DNA from: Bacteroidota bacterium
GTDB taxonomy: Bacteria; Bacteroidota; Bacteroidia; Bacteroidales; Lentimicrobiaceae
Assembly: GCA_023417935.1 (NCBI GenBank)
Contig: JAEZDY010000008.1
Coordinates: 1 to 5,476 of the forward strand
Length of the DNA stretch: 5,476 nt
Reading direction: 5' to 3'
Numbering within the stretch: the first letter of the stretch is position 1; every line of letters begins with the position of its first letter. Below are positions 1 to 4,700 of this stretch, piece by piece. The notes under the pieces were generated by a model. It was not told the origin of the DNA. It ran no database searches and was given only the letters and a program-made list of their open reading frames with translations. The position numbers and the translations under genes were made by a program.

Positions 1-125
1 CTTTTTAATCGCTTTTTTAAAAATGACTTTTCTTTTTTTATTTCTGTCCGTCTTGCGCTTGAAAAGCCGGAACAAAGATCAGCCGGGGGATGTTAAGAAC
101 GGAGGTTAGGTTTTGTTGCGCATAA
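1..125 (-). mobile_element. Start of a further cassette (cassette E), partial
   Basis: On the minus strand this stretch follows the GTTATGCGC edge of the hairpin site at 118-251, so it should be the leader of the next cassette, which runs off the left end. The only ATG near the boundary is followed by a stop after five codons, and no credible start codon is seen before the edge. GATCTTTG (minus, about 75-82) is one base from the Bacteroidota -7 consensus TAnnTTTG, but I see no convincing -33 partner. The matching GCGCATAAC partner that would close this cassette lies outside the window, so its status as a cassette is inferred from the array pattern. Confidence 0.45.
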
Positions 126-251
126 CGGCTCGGCTAAGAAACGTAGGGCTTTCGAAGCGATTCACTGTCTATCGAAACCGAAATTTGCTTAATGAACAAA
201 ACTTTCTGAAAGCCTTATCTGCCCTATGTTATTTTAGCCATTGTTACCTGC
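118..251 (-). repeat. attC-like recombination site 1 (divergent member)
   Basis: Imperfect palindrome. On the plus strand the outer ends are GCGCATAAC (118-126) and GTTACCTGC (243-251). The stem pairs 132-149 with 221-239 (GGCTAA at its base, GTAGGGC/GCCCTAT at its tip), leaving a 71-nt loop. Spacers between TAAC/GTTA and the stem are 5 nt (GGCTC) on one side and 3 nt (ATT) on the other. A G at 143 faces a T, the same off-Watson-Crick position as in the other sites. Stem and loop sequence are otherwise unlike sites 2-4; only the architecture is shared. GGCTTTC (147-153) and GAAAGCC (208-214) could extend or compete with the stem. In an integron model this is the attC of cassette D, 3' of its gene. 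Confidence 0.65.
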
Positions 252-927
252 TGTTTTTATTTTTTTAATGATAATAGTCGTCCCAAATTTCTCCATCTCT
301 AATTTTTTCTTGTTCCCAAATTTGCCATTTCTGCTTGTCTGGGTCGTAATTCTTGGGATAATATTTCATTTTCTTTTCCGCCTGTTCCCAATATGATCCA
401 CTTTCGATATTAAACAACGTGCTTTCTATAAGTCTGGCAAATTGATATGGACTTGAATTTTCAGAACTTTGAATACCATTTGGCAAATGGAAGTTAGTTA
501 CTGAATCATTGTTAACCACCTGAATGTCCGAATATGGATAGTGATACCAATTAAGTTCAGGTGTTGTGTCTTGATTAAGTTGTTTTTCATTTTTCTGAAA
601 GAAGTCGAAAAGTCTGTCTTCACGGTAGAATCCAATCATTTCCCAAGAATTAGGTTTGAAGATTCCATTTTGGTTTATTTTTCTTAAATGAAGGTCGTTG
701 TCCATCCAAAAGATATAGTATTCTCTTAGATACATTCCGTGTTTCTTATGATAGACGATGATCTTATCTATTCCACTTGTTAGCAAAGAGTCGGAAAATG
801 CCTTGCTTTCTTCAATCGAGTTGAGATAAGGCATCGGATATCTTTGCTGTCGTTGAATAGAGCAGCTTGTCATGATCAAAATTGTTATTCCGAGTAGAAA
901 TCTCATGTCGTTTTAAATAGCAGGTAA
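126..927 (-). mobile_element. Gene cassette D (one lipoprotein gene)
   Basis: An 802-bp unit bounded by G|TT positions in the flanking hairpin sites. Its two edges are exact inverted partners over 10 nt: AGCAGGTAAC (919-928) and GTTACCTGCT (243-252), the relation expected if the unit circularises to rebuild a complete palindromic site. It contains one ORF that begins 21 nt from the boundary and ends 13 nt before the site, the compact layout of integron cassettes. The 21-nt leader is too short for a promoter, so the gene should depend on transcription arriving from cassette C or from within the site at 921-1055. Confidence 0.65.
265..906 (-). CDS. Predicted lipoprotein of unknown function, 213 aa (cassette D)
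   Basis: I do not recognise a family. The N-terminus MRFLLGITILIMTSC is a short type II signal peptide: one Arg, a hydrophobic stretch, then a lipobox-like M-T-S-C with the lipidated Cys at residue 15, so the mature protein should be membrane-anchored in the cell envelope. The rest is soluble and rich in Trp, Tyr, Asp and Lys (for example WYHYPYSD and the C-terminal IWDDYYH), with no repeat, further membrane segment or catalytic motif that I can identify. The ATG at 906 gives an ideal signal peptide and sits 21 nt from the cassette edge; no clear Shine-Dalgarno precedes it, as is normal in Bacteroidota. The stop lies 13 nt before the hairpin site. That it is coding is fairly secure; the function is unknown. 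Confidence 0.8.
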   Translation of the reverse strand: MRFLLGITILIMTSCSIQRQQRYPMPYLNSIEESKAFSDSLLTSGIDKIIVYHKKHGMYLREYYIFWMDNDLHLRKINQNGIFKPNSWEMIGFYREDRLFDFFQKNEKQLNQDTTPELNWYHYPYSDIQVVNNDSVTNFHLPNGIQSSENSSPYQFARLIESTLFNIESGSYWEQAEKKMKYYPKNYDPDKQKWQIWEQEKIRDGEIWDDYYH

Positions 928-1055
928 CGTTTTGGCGCTTGGCGCAGTGGCGGATTTTGGAGCACTAAACTGTCAATACACCACAAAAGATGATGCGAGG
1001 TAGAATGTTCAATTAACCACTTCAACCGCCATTGAGCAAAACGCCTGTTAGGTGC
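921..1055 (-). repeat. attC-like recombination site 2
   Basis: Imperfect palindrome with outer ends CAGGTAAC (921-928) and GTTAGGTGC (1047-1055). The 20-nt arms at 934-953 and 1026-1045 pair at 16 of 20 positions and enclose a 72-nt loop. Between TAAC and the stem lie 5 nt (GTTTT) on the left, against 1 nt (T1046) on the right, the same 5/1 asymmetry as sites 3 and 4. G947 faces a T, six positions from the loop. GTTAGGT here is the one complete edge in the window that fits the classical integron core GTTRRRY. The loop contains TTAACCACTTCAACCGCCA, close to a segment of site 4. In the minus-strand model it is the attC of cassette C. Confidence 0.75.
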
Positions 1056-1066
1056 TGCCATTCTTT

Positions 1067-1501
1067 TCATTCGTCCGATAGTTTTAGTCTATTAAGTTGT
1101 CTTTCTACAAAGTCCTGCTGCCACTTCTTTATAAAGTCAAACCATTTCTGTCTGAAGTCGCCCGAATTGTCAATCACGGACTTAAATTCTCTAAACGGCT
1201 TATTCTTTCTTAATGCGTCAAATAGTCTGTTTTGCAAATTGCTGTCGGTAAGTTGGTCGGCAAACTCACTCATTGTTTCAAACGCTTCGTCTGAAGTCCA
1301 TTTGTCAATTTCGTAATAGTCGGTGAAGTTGTTTTCTATTTGTTCAAGTTCTTCGTCCCACGAGTCAAGATCAATGTCGGGATAATTGTTGTTGTCTGGT
1401 ACGAAAAGGAGTTGTCCTGTTTTCTTGTGTATGAATGCACGAAAACCGCAGTCAAGTTGCTCTGCAATTTCTTTTATGTTGTCTGTTATCGTGCTATTCA
1501 T
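1067..1501 (-). CDS. UPF0158-family protein, 144 aa (cassette C)
   Basis: The sequence resembles the uncharacterised UPF0158 family, small acidic cytoplasmic bacterial proteins whose biochemical role is not established. Family-like features are the N-terminal segment CGFRAFIHKKTGQLLFVPD (residues 18-36), an acidic middle (about 42-70), and a C-terminal half with L-F-D-A-L followed by PFREFKSVI (102-110) and KWFDF (119-123). The length of 144 residues is about usual for the family. There is no signal peptide or membrane segment. It starts with ATG at 1501, 112 nt after the lipoprotein gene; I see no TAnnTTTG promoter in that gap, so co-transcription with the lipoprotein is likely. The stop is 11 nt from the hairpin site. 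The assignment is by recalled motif pattern, not by search; it could be a relative rather than a true member. Confidence 0.7.
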   Translation of the reverse strand: MNSTITDNIKEIAEQLDCGFRAFIHKKTGQLLFVPDNNNYPDIDLDSWDEELEQIENNFTDYYEIDKWTSDEAFETMSEFADQLTDSNLQNRLFDALRKNKPFREFKSVIDNSGDFRQKWFDFIKKWQQDFVERQLNRLKLSDE

Positions 1502-1613
1502 ATTAATCTGTCCAATTGAGAAATTTTCTTTTCTATTGCGAAACGTCTTTTATTTCTTTCACATTTTTGGTCAGGTATGCCTACTTGGTTTTATTTTTTA
1601 TCGGTTGAAGTAA

Positions 1614-2012
1614 TTATTGTTTTTCAAGGTCATACTTGTAATGTCCTACATTATTCTTGTCGGCTGAAAATATCAGTTTTTTCCCATCAAACGTATAATC
1701 ATAGTTACCACTGAGTATAAGATTCCAGTCAAAGTCAGCTGTCCAAGCATTTTCATCATTAAATGTTATTTTTCCCTTGTCCGATGAAAATGTCCCTGAA
1801 CCCCCAGCAGGTATTCTATTAGAATTACCCGAACAAGTAAATTTACCTTTTTTAAGTTCTAATGTCGTTTGTCCAGTTTGAGTCCCCGAACTGTAAGTTA
1901 CAGTAAACGTTCCTTTATATGTTCCGTCTTTAATGTTTAAGTTGTCCTTTTTGCAACCCAGAATGAGTGTTACAATAGAAAGGATAATTGGTGTTAAAAT
2001 TTTATTTTTCAT
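1614..2012 (-). CDS. Small beta-rich lipoprotein, possibly lipocalin-like, 132 aa (cassette C)
   Basis: MKNKILTPIILSIVTLILGC is a clear lipoprotein signal peptide with lipobox I-L-G-C and the lipidated Cys at residue 20. The following residues KKD resemble the Lys-plus-acidic surface export signals described for Bacteroidota lipoproteins, so the protein may be displayed on the outer surface. The mature part (about 110 residues) alternates short strands and turns: DGTYKGTFTVTY, a Ser/Gly/Thr-rich section, GSGTFSSDKGKITF, and NYDYTFDGKKLIFSAD. This is what small beta-barrel Bacteroidota lipoproteins of the lipocalin-like type look like, but I cannot assign a family or ligand. The ATG at 2012 is well supported by the signal peptide. 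It is first of two genes in its cassette. A beta-sandwich of another type is the main alternative. Confidence 0.8.
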   Translation of the reverse strand: MKNKILTPIILSIVTLILGCKKDNLNIKDGTYKGTFTVTYSSGTQTGQTTLELKKGKFTCSGNSNRIPAGGSGTFSSDKGKITFNDENAWTADFDWNLILSGNYDYTFDGKKLIFSADKNNVGHYKYDLEKQ

Positions 2013-2030
2013 AATTTTATTTTTGTTAGT

Positions 2031-2061
2031 TAACGATATTTTGTTTAATTTATTTTTCCAA
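2031..2061 (-). promoter_or_regulatory. Weak candidate promoter for cassette C genes
   Basis: On the minus strand TTGG (2061-2058) is followed after 19 nt by TATCGTTA (2038-2031), which partly matches the Bacteroidota -33 TTTG / -7 TAnnTTTG pattern at the right spacing, about 18 nt upstream of the lipoprotein ATG at 2012. The -7 element keeps TA but has GTTA instead of TTTG, so the match is imperfect in a very AT-rich leader and may be chance. It competes with the stronger -7 match inside the upstream hairpin loop (2172-2179). Confidence 0.25.
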
Positions 2062-2101
2062 TTGTCTCTGCGGAATGTTGTGTTGGCCTCTGGTTATGGT
2101 T

Positions 2102-2237
2102 GCACCTAACGGTTTGCGGCTTGGCGTAGTGGGGGCTTTTTAGCACAACACTTGATACGAAGCACACCGTTCAAATTTAGCATAAATTTTCATACGAAGA
2201 ACGTCCGCCCCCATTACGCCAAACCGCTGTTACAGGC
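2102..2237 (-). repeat. attC-like recombination site 3
   Basis: The best-preserved palindrome of the array. Outer ends are GCACCTAAC (2102-2110) and GTTACAGGC (2229-2237). The 21-nt arms at 2116-2136 and 2207-2227 pair at 19 of 21 positions, with a 70-nt loop (2137-2206). Spacers are 5 nt (GGTTT) and 1 nt (T2228). G2129 faces a T, matching the position seen in the other sites. The loop contains ACTTGATACGAAGCACA (2150-2166), found identically in site 4. It is the attC of cassette B in the minus-strand model. The R-like ends keep TAAC/GTTA but GTTACAG does not fit GTTRRRY. Confidence 0.8.
2172..2179 (-). promoter_or_regulatory. Candidate -7 element inside the loop of site 3
   Basis: The minus strand reads TAAATTTG, a perfect match to the Bacteroidota -7 consensus TAnnTTTG, in the loop of the hairpin site and pointing into cassette C. 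The -33 region at the expected 19-nt spacing is only GTTC, a weak match to TTTG. If used, transcription would start inside the recombination site and cross one stem arm before reaching the lipoprotein gene at 2012. An eight-base match in AT-rich loop DNA can arise by chance. Confidence 0.3.
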
Positions 2238-2250
2238 TGGTGTTTCTGTC

Positions 2251-2955
2251 TTACAAGTGTTTCAATAATTCCTCCACTAACCTAAATACTGTCGTTGAAG
2301 ATTCTTCTTTCGCAGGATTTTTGTGGTCAAATAGATTAAAGTTTCTTGTCGCTCTTGCGATTGCCAAATCAACTCTTTTCTTATTGGTTTTGCTGTCTAA
2401 GCCGTCTAATAATTCAAAAAAGTTTTCAGTTATTATTTTGTCGCCATTTCCGTCATAGATTACACTAAACGGTTTTAGCAATTCGTTTATCTTGTCGTTA
2501 TAATCCTTTCTGTGCATTCCTACACCTTGATGGTCGTCAAAATGAAGAATTAACCAATACTCAAAAGATTGATTAGAATAGGCTACTTTAAAATTATTGG
2601 TTTCTGCCATTTGTATAGCCTTATTAAAATCATTTTCATTAAAATCGTCTTTGTCAAATACGCACCACACTTGGTCGTATTTTTTTTCATTGACTAATTG
2701 CGTAGCTCTATTAACCAAAGAAACAGTATTGTATCCTTCACCAACCGACTTTACTGTTGCCGAAGAAAGCCTGAAATGATTGAAATATGAGGGTTCGGTA
2801 TTCTTCCCTTCGCAAACAATCAATATTGAGGGCTTTTCAATTAATTCAGCGACAGGTCGTTCCAAATTTGGTTCAGACCGTCTTTTAGCTTTTAAATGCT
2901 CTTTATGTTTTTGTTTAGCCGCAATTTGTTCAGCTTTTTTGTCTTTCATTTTCAT
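2251..2955 (-). CDS. rloB: RloB/AbiLii-like TOPRIM-type defence protein, 234 aa
   Basis: Recognised as RloB-like from several motifs. After a very basic N-terminal tail (residues 1-28, Lys/Arg rich) comes a strand ending in CEGKNTEPSYFNHF (48-61), the family hallmark with the presumed catalytic Glu49. A second strand ends in VFDKDDF (99-105), supplying acidic residues Asp101, Asp103 and Asp104 as in TOPRIM-like metal sites. NQSFEYWLILHF (128-139) and the C-terminal NPAKEESSTTVFRLVEEL (213-230) are also typical. TOPRIM-fold partners of AAA15 ATPases are nuclease-like effectors in abortive phage defence (RloA/RloB, AbiL, and the related PARIS pair AriA/AriB); the target of this one is not known. 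Its start overlaps the ATPase gene by 26 bp, suggesting coupled translation; ATG codons at 2955 and 2949 are both possible. Family is fairly sure, activity is inferred. Confidence 0.87.
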   Translation of the reverse strand: MKMKDKKAEQIAAKQKHKEHLKAKRRSEPNLERPVAELIEKPSILIVCEGKNTEPSYFNHFRLSSATVKSVGEGYNTVSLVNRATQLVNEKKYDQVWCVFDKDDFNENDFNKAIQMAETNNFKVAYSNQSFEYWLILHFDDHQGVGMHRKDYNDKINELLKPFSVIYDGNGDKIITENFFELLDGLDSKTNKKRVDLAIARATRNFNLFDHKNPAKEESSTTVFRLVEELLKHL

Positions 2956-4387
2956 TTTGCGACAATGAGATGTTTAGATTATCAAAAAAGCCCAAATATG
3001 GAACAGCACCATATTTTCCTCTGATGTAATTATCTTCAAAAGGCTCATTCTTTTTAACTTCGTCAGACTTAAAGTTAGCCAAAGAATACAGTTTGGCTTC
3101 ACCGTATTTGTCCTTGTCTGTAAACCAAATTTGGTCTCGTCTAAACAATCCTGAACTCAACAAATTAGTGTCGTGGGTATTGAAAATTAGCTGAGCATTC
3201 TTTTTATTAAACTCTTTTGAATTGAATAATGATACAATTTTACAAACCAAATTCGGGTGCAGTTTTGAGTCAAGTTCGTCAACAATTAATGTGTAACCAT
3301 TTTCAATAACGTCCAAAATTGGTCCCGTCAACGCAAAGAATTTTTTAGTTCCAAAAGATTCATCGTGATTCATAGAAAAATAAACATCTCCAATGGCATT
3401 TCCTTTTGGTGTAAATTTTTTGTGAATTGTAAATAGTTCGGAATTATGAGAAGTATATTCCTCATTGTCTAGAAGAGAACTTAAAATCAATTTCAAAAAC
3501 TGCTTGTTTGAAAAAAGCATTTTTAGGGCATTTTCATCTTTTAAAATGGAGGAGGGTAATCCAATTTTATGGCTTAAATCATCATTGTTTTTGATTTCAT
3601 TTAATAATTCGTCCACATTGATAGAATTGATTTCATTTTCAATATCAATGTCAAGTTTTTTAATAGAAACGTCTTTAATTCCTAAATCTGCCGCTTTAAG
3701 TAATTCTGTAATCTTGCTTCTAAAAACCAAATCTTTAGTCTTTGATAACGTATAGTTGTAGTGTTCATCTTCGTTTAATCCCGAAATGATTCTTAAACTT
3801 TCAAACCAATCAATAACATTAATAGCAGATTTTTCGTTAAACTGAGCAGCAACCGATACCAAAAGTGCATTGTCTCTCACAAGTTTTTCTTTTACAACTG
3901 TTGTTCCTTTTGCAAAATTTCTTTCGTGGGTTTCAAATTTGTCTTTTTCTCTGTAAAACAACTCAACTTCTTTTGTCTTGGGTTTATGATAAAGCCATTC
4001 TGAAACAACTTTTTCTTTAGTCGCTTCAAATCCATAACGATATAGCTCATTGTTGTAAAGAAAAATTACTTCAAATTCAGAAGGTTCATTTTCTGTTTCC
4101 ACGCTAAGAAGAAACGGTTCAACATTGATAATTTCGCCCTTTTGAGTTGTTTTAGAACTATTAATTACGAAGTGTCTCATAAAGGAGAACGCTTCCAATA
4201 ACTTACTTTTACCGCTTGCGTTTGCCCCGTAAATAACGGCACTTTTAAGAAGTCTGTAACCGTATTTTTCGTTGCTGAAAATATTGTCGTCTTCTCGCGT
4301 GTCCTTGTCATAATTTGTTGCGACAAGACTCAGAGTTGCTTTATTCTTAAAGGTTCTGAAGTTTTTAATTGAAAACTGTAAAAGCAT
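2930..4387 (-). CDS. rloA: AAA15-type (RloA/AbiLi-like) ATPase, 485 aa, defence system partner
   Basis: An ABC/OLD-like AAA ATPase. The N-terminus MLLQFSIKNFRTFKNKATL is the typical opening of this family. Walker A is GANASGKS at residues 54-61. A long coiled and helical insertion fills the middle. SFGTKK (344-349) sits where the ABC-like signature is expected. Walker B is LIVDE (367-371) followed by LDSKLHP, and a switch segment FNTHD ends at residue 406. The C-terminal YIRGKYGAVP (454-463) is seen in RloA-like proteins. All nucleotide-binding motifs appear intact. I chose the ATG at 4387 over an in-frame TTG at 4408 because it starts on the conserved MLLxF and has AGGA five bases upstream. 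In related systems the ATPase senses infection and holds or releases the TOPRIM effector; here that is inferred from the overlapping RloB-like gene. No restriction-modification gene is adjacent in this window. Confidence 0.88.
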   Translation of the reverse strand: MLLQFSIKNFRTFKNKATLSLVATNYDKDTREDDNIFSNEKYGYRLLKSAVIYGANASGKSKLLEAFSFMRHFVINSSKTTQKGEIINVEPFLLSVETENEPSEFEVIFLYNNELYRYGFEATKEKVVSEWLYHKPKTKEVELFYREKDKFETHERNFAKGTTVVKEKLVRDNALLVSVAAQFNEKSAINVIDWFESLRIISGLNEDEHYNYTLSKTKDLVFRSKITELLKAADLGIKDVSIKKLDIDIENEINSINVDELLNEIKNNDDLSHKIGLPSSILKDENALKMLFSNKQFLKLILSSLLDNEEYTSHNSELFTIHKKFTPKGNAIGDVYFSMNHDESFGTKKFFALTGPILDVIENGYTLIVDELDSKLHPNLVCKIVSLFNSKEFNKKNAQLIFNTHDTNLLSSGLFRRDQIWFTDKDKYGEAKLYSLANFKSDEVKKNEPFEDNYIRGKYGAVPYLGFFDNLNISLSQNENERQKS

Positions 4388-4416
4388 AATTTTCCTGTTT
4401 TTTGTCAAACTTGGAA

Positions 4417-4446
4417 CAAATGTAGTGCTTATTTTTGATTTGCAAG
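4417..4446 (-). promoter_or_regulatory. Promoter of the ATPase/RloB operon
   Basis: On the minus strand CTTG (4446-4443) is followed after 18 nt by TACATTTG (4424-4417), a perfect TAnnTTTG -7 element of the Bacteroidota sigma factor type. Transcription would start near 4411, leaving a leader of about 25 nt before the ATG at 4387, with AGGA at 4396-4393. The fit of -33, spacing, -7 and start codon makes this the best promoter in the window. It lies inside cassette B, so the defence pair would not depend on an external integron promoter. I see no operator palindrome beside it. Confidence 0.6.
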
Positions 4447-4572
4447 ATAAATAAATTGTTTTTTAGACAAGATCTCACTTAAAACCACTTCTATTTTGTG
4501 TTTTAGTGTCCTGAATTCAATATTTAAAAGGGGAATTTCTCTTGTGGCGGGGGATTTTACACTTGCCTGTAA
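4429..4572 (-). other. Leader of cassette B with a short open frame, possible gene remnant
   Basis: Between the cassette edge and the operon promoter the minus strand has an open frame ending in TAA at 4429-4431. Its last 30 or so codons read like real protein (…FRTLKHKIEVVLSEILSKK… then QFIYLANQK), basic and amphipathic, and unlike random AT-rich translation. Within the cassette the frame has no ATG, GTG or TTG start ahead of that part; upstream it continues into the loop of site 4. It may be the tail of a gene captured with the cassette, a small protein with an unusual start, or chance. The promoter's -33 element overlaps the end of this frame. Confidence 0.2.
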
Positions 4573-4700
4573 CGGTTGGCAGCTACAAGAAGTTGGCGAT
4601 TTCGGAGATGAAAACTGTCTGCCACCAACAAACTTGATACGAAGCACAAAACTTCATTTAACCACTGAACCGCCAATTTCTTGTAGGTGCTGTTAGCGGT
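4565..4700 (-). repeat. attC-like recombination site 4
   Basis: Imperfect palindrome with outer ends GCCTGTAAC (4565-4573) and GTTAGCGGT (4692-4700). The 20-nt arms at 4579-4598 and 4671-4690 pair at 18 of 20 positions around a 72-nt loop. Spacers are 5 nt (GGTTG) and 1 nt (T4691). G4592 faces a T, six positions from the loop. The stem sequence (CTACAAGAA core) differs from sites 2 and 3, yet its loop carries ACTTGATACGAAGCACA (4632-4648) shared with site 3 and TTAACCACTGAACCGCCA shared closely with site 2. In the minus-strand model it is the attC of cassette A. Confidence 0.78.

Larger units (their letters stand above)
928..2109 (-). mobile_element. Gene cassette C (lipoprotein plus UPF0158 protein)
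   Basis: An 1182-bp unit whose edges are exact inverted partners over 9 nt: GCACCTAAC (2102-2110) and GTTAGGTGC (1047-1055). It carries two genes in the same direction, 112 nt apart, with no recognisable hairpin site between them, so it looks like a two-gene cassette or two cassettes fused by loss of an intervening site. The leader is 97 nt, long enough for a promoter. The last gene ends 11 nt before the site at 921-1055. Confidence 0.65.
2110..4572 (-). mobile_element. Gene cassette B (AAA15 ATPase plus RloB-like defence pair)
   Basis: A 2463-bp unit, large for an integron cassette. Its edges are exact inverted partners over 9 nt: GCCTGTAAC (4565-4573) and GTTACAGGC (2229-2237). It carries its own promoter and a two-gene overlapping operon of defence-like genes that ends 13 nt before the hairpin site. 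The leader is long (185 nt to the likely ATG), unlike the 16-21 nt of cassettes A and D, and holds the promoter and a short open frame. A self-expressed two-gene system in one cassette would be functional wherever it inserts. Confidence 0.7.

Noticed and set aside
2..109. Plus-strand open frame running in from the left edge (ends KDQPGDVKNGG)
   Set aside because: About 36 codons, low-complexity Phe/Leu in the first half, opposite to every gene in the array and in a region expected to be a cassette leader. It could be a gene tail but nothing supports it.
921..2237. Insertion sequence with terminal inverted repeats around cassette C
   Set aside because: No transposase is present, the arms are only 9-10 nt and differ between blocks, and no flanking direct target duplication is visible.
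2251..4387. Calling the pair PARIS (AriA/AriB) or Gabija
   Set aside because: The small protein carries CEGKNTEPSYFNHF and FEYWLILHF of the RloB type rather than what I recognise of AriB, and there is no UvrD-like helicase as in Gabija. RloAB/AbiL is the closer fit.
4496..4696. Plus-strand frame across site 4
   Set aside because: It is antisense to the cassette leader and translates the palindrome; composition is not protein-like.
118..4700. Hairpins as simple intrinsic terminators
   Set aside because: Long 70-72 nt loops, no U-tract after the stem, and matched arms across gene blocks do not fit terminators. They may still attenuate transcription.
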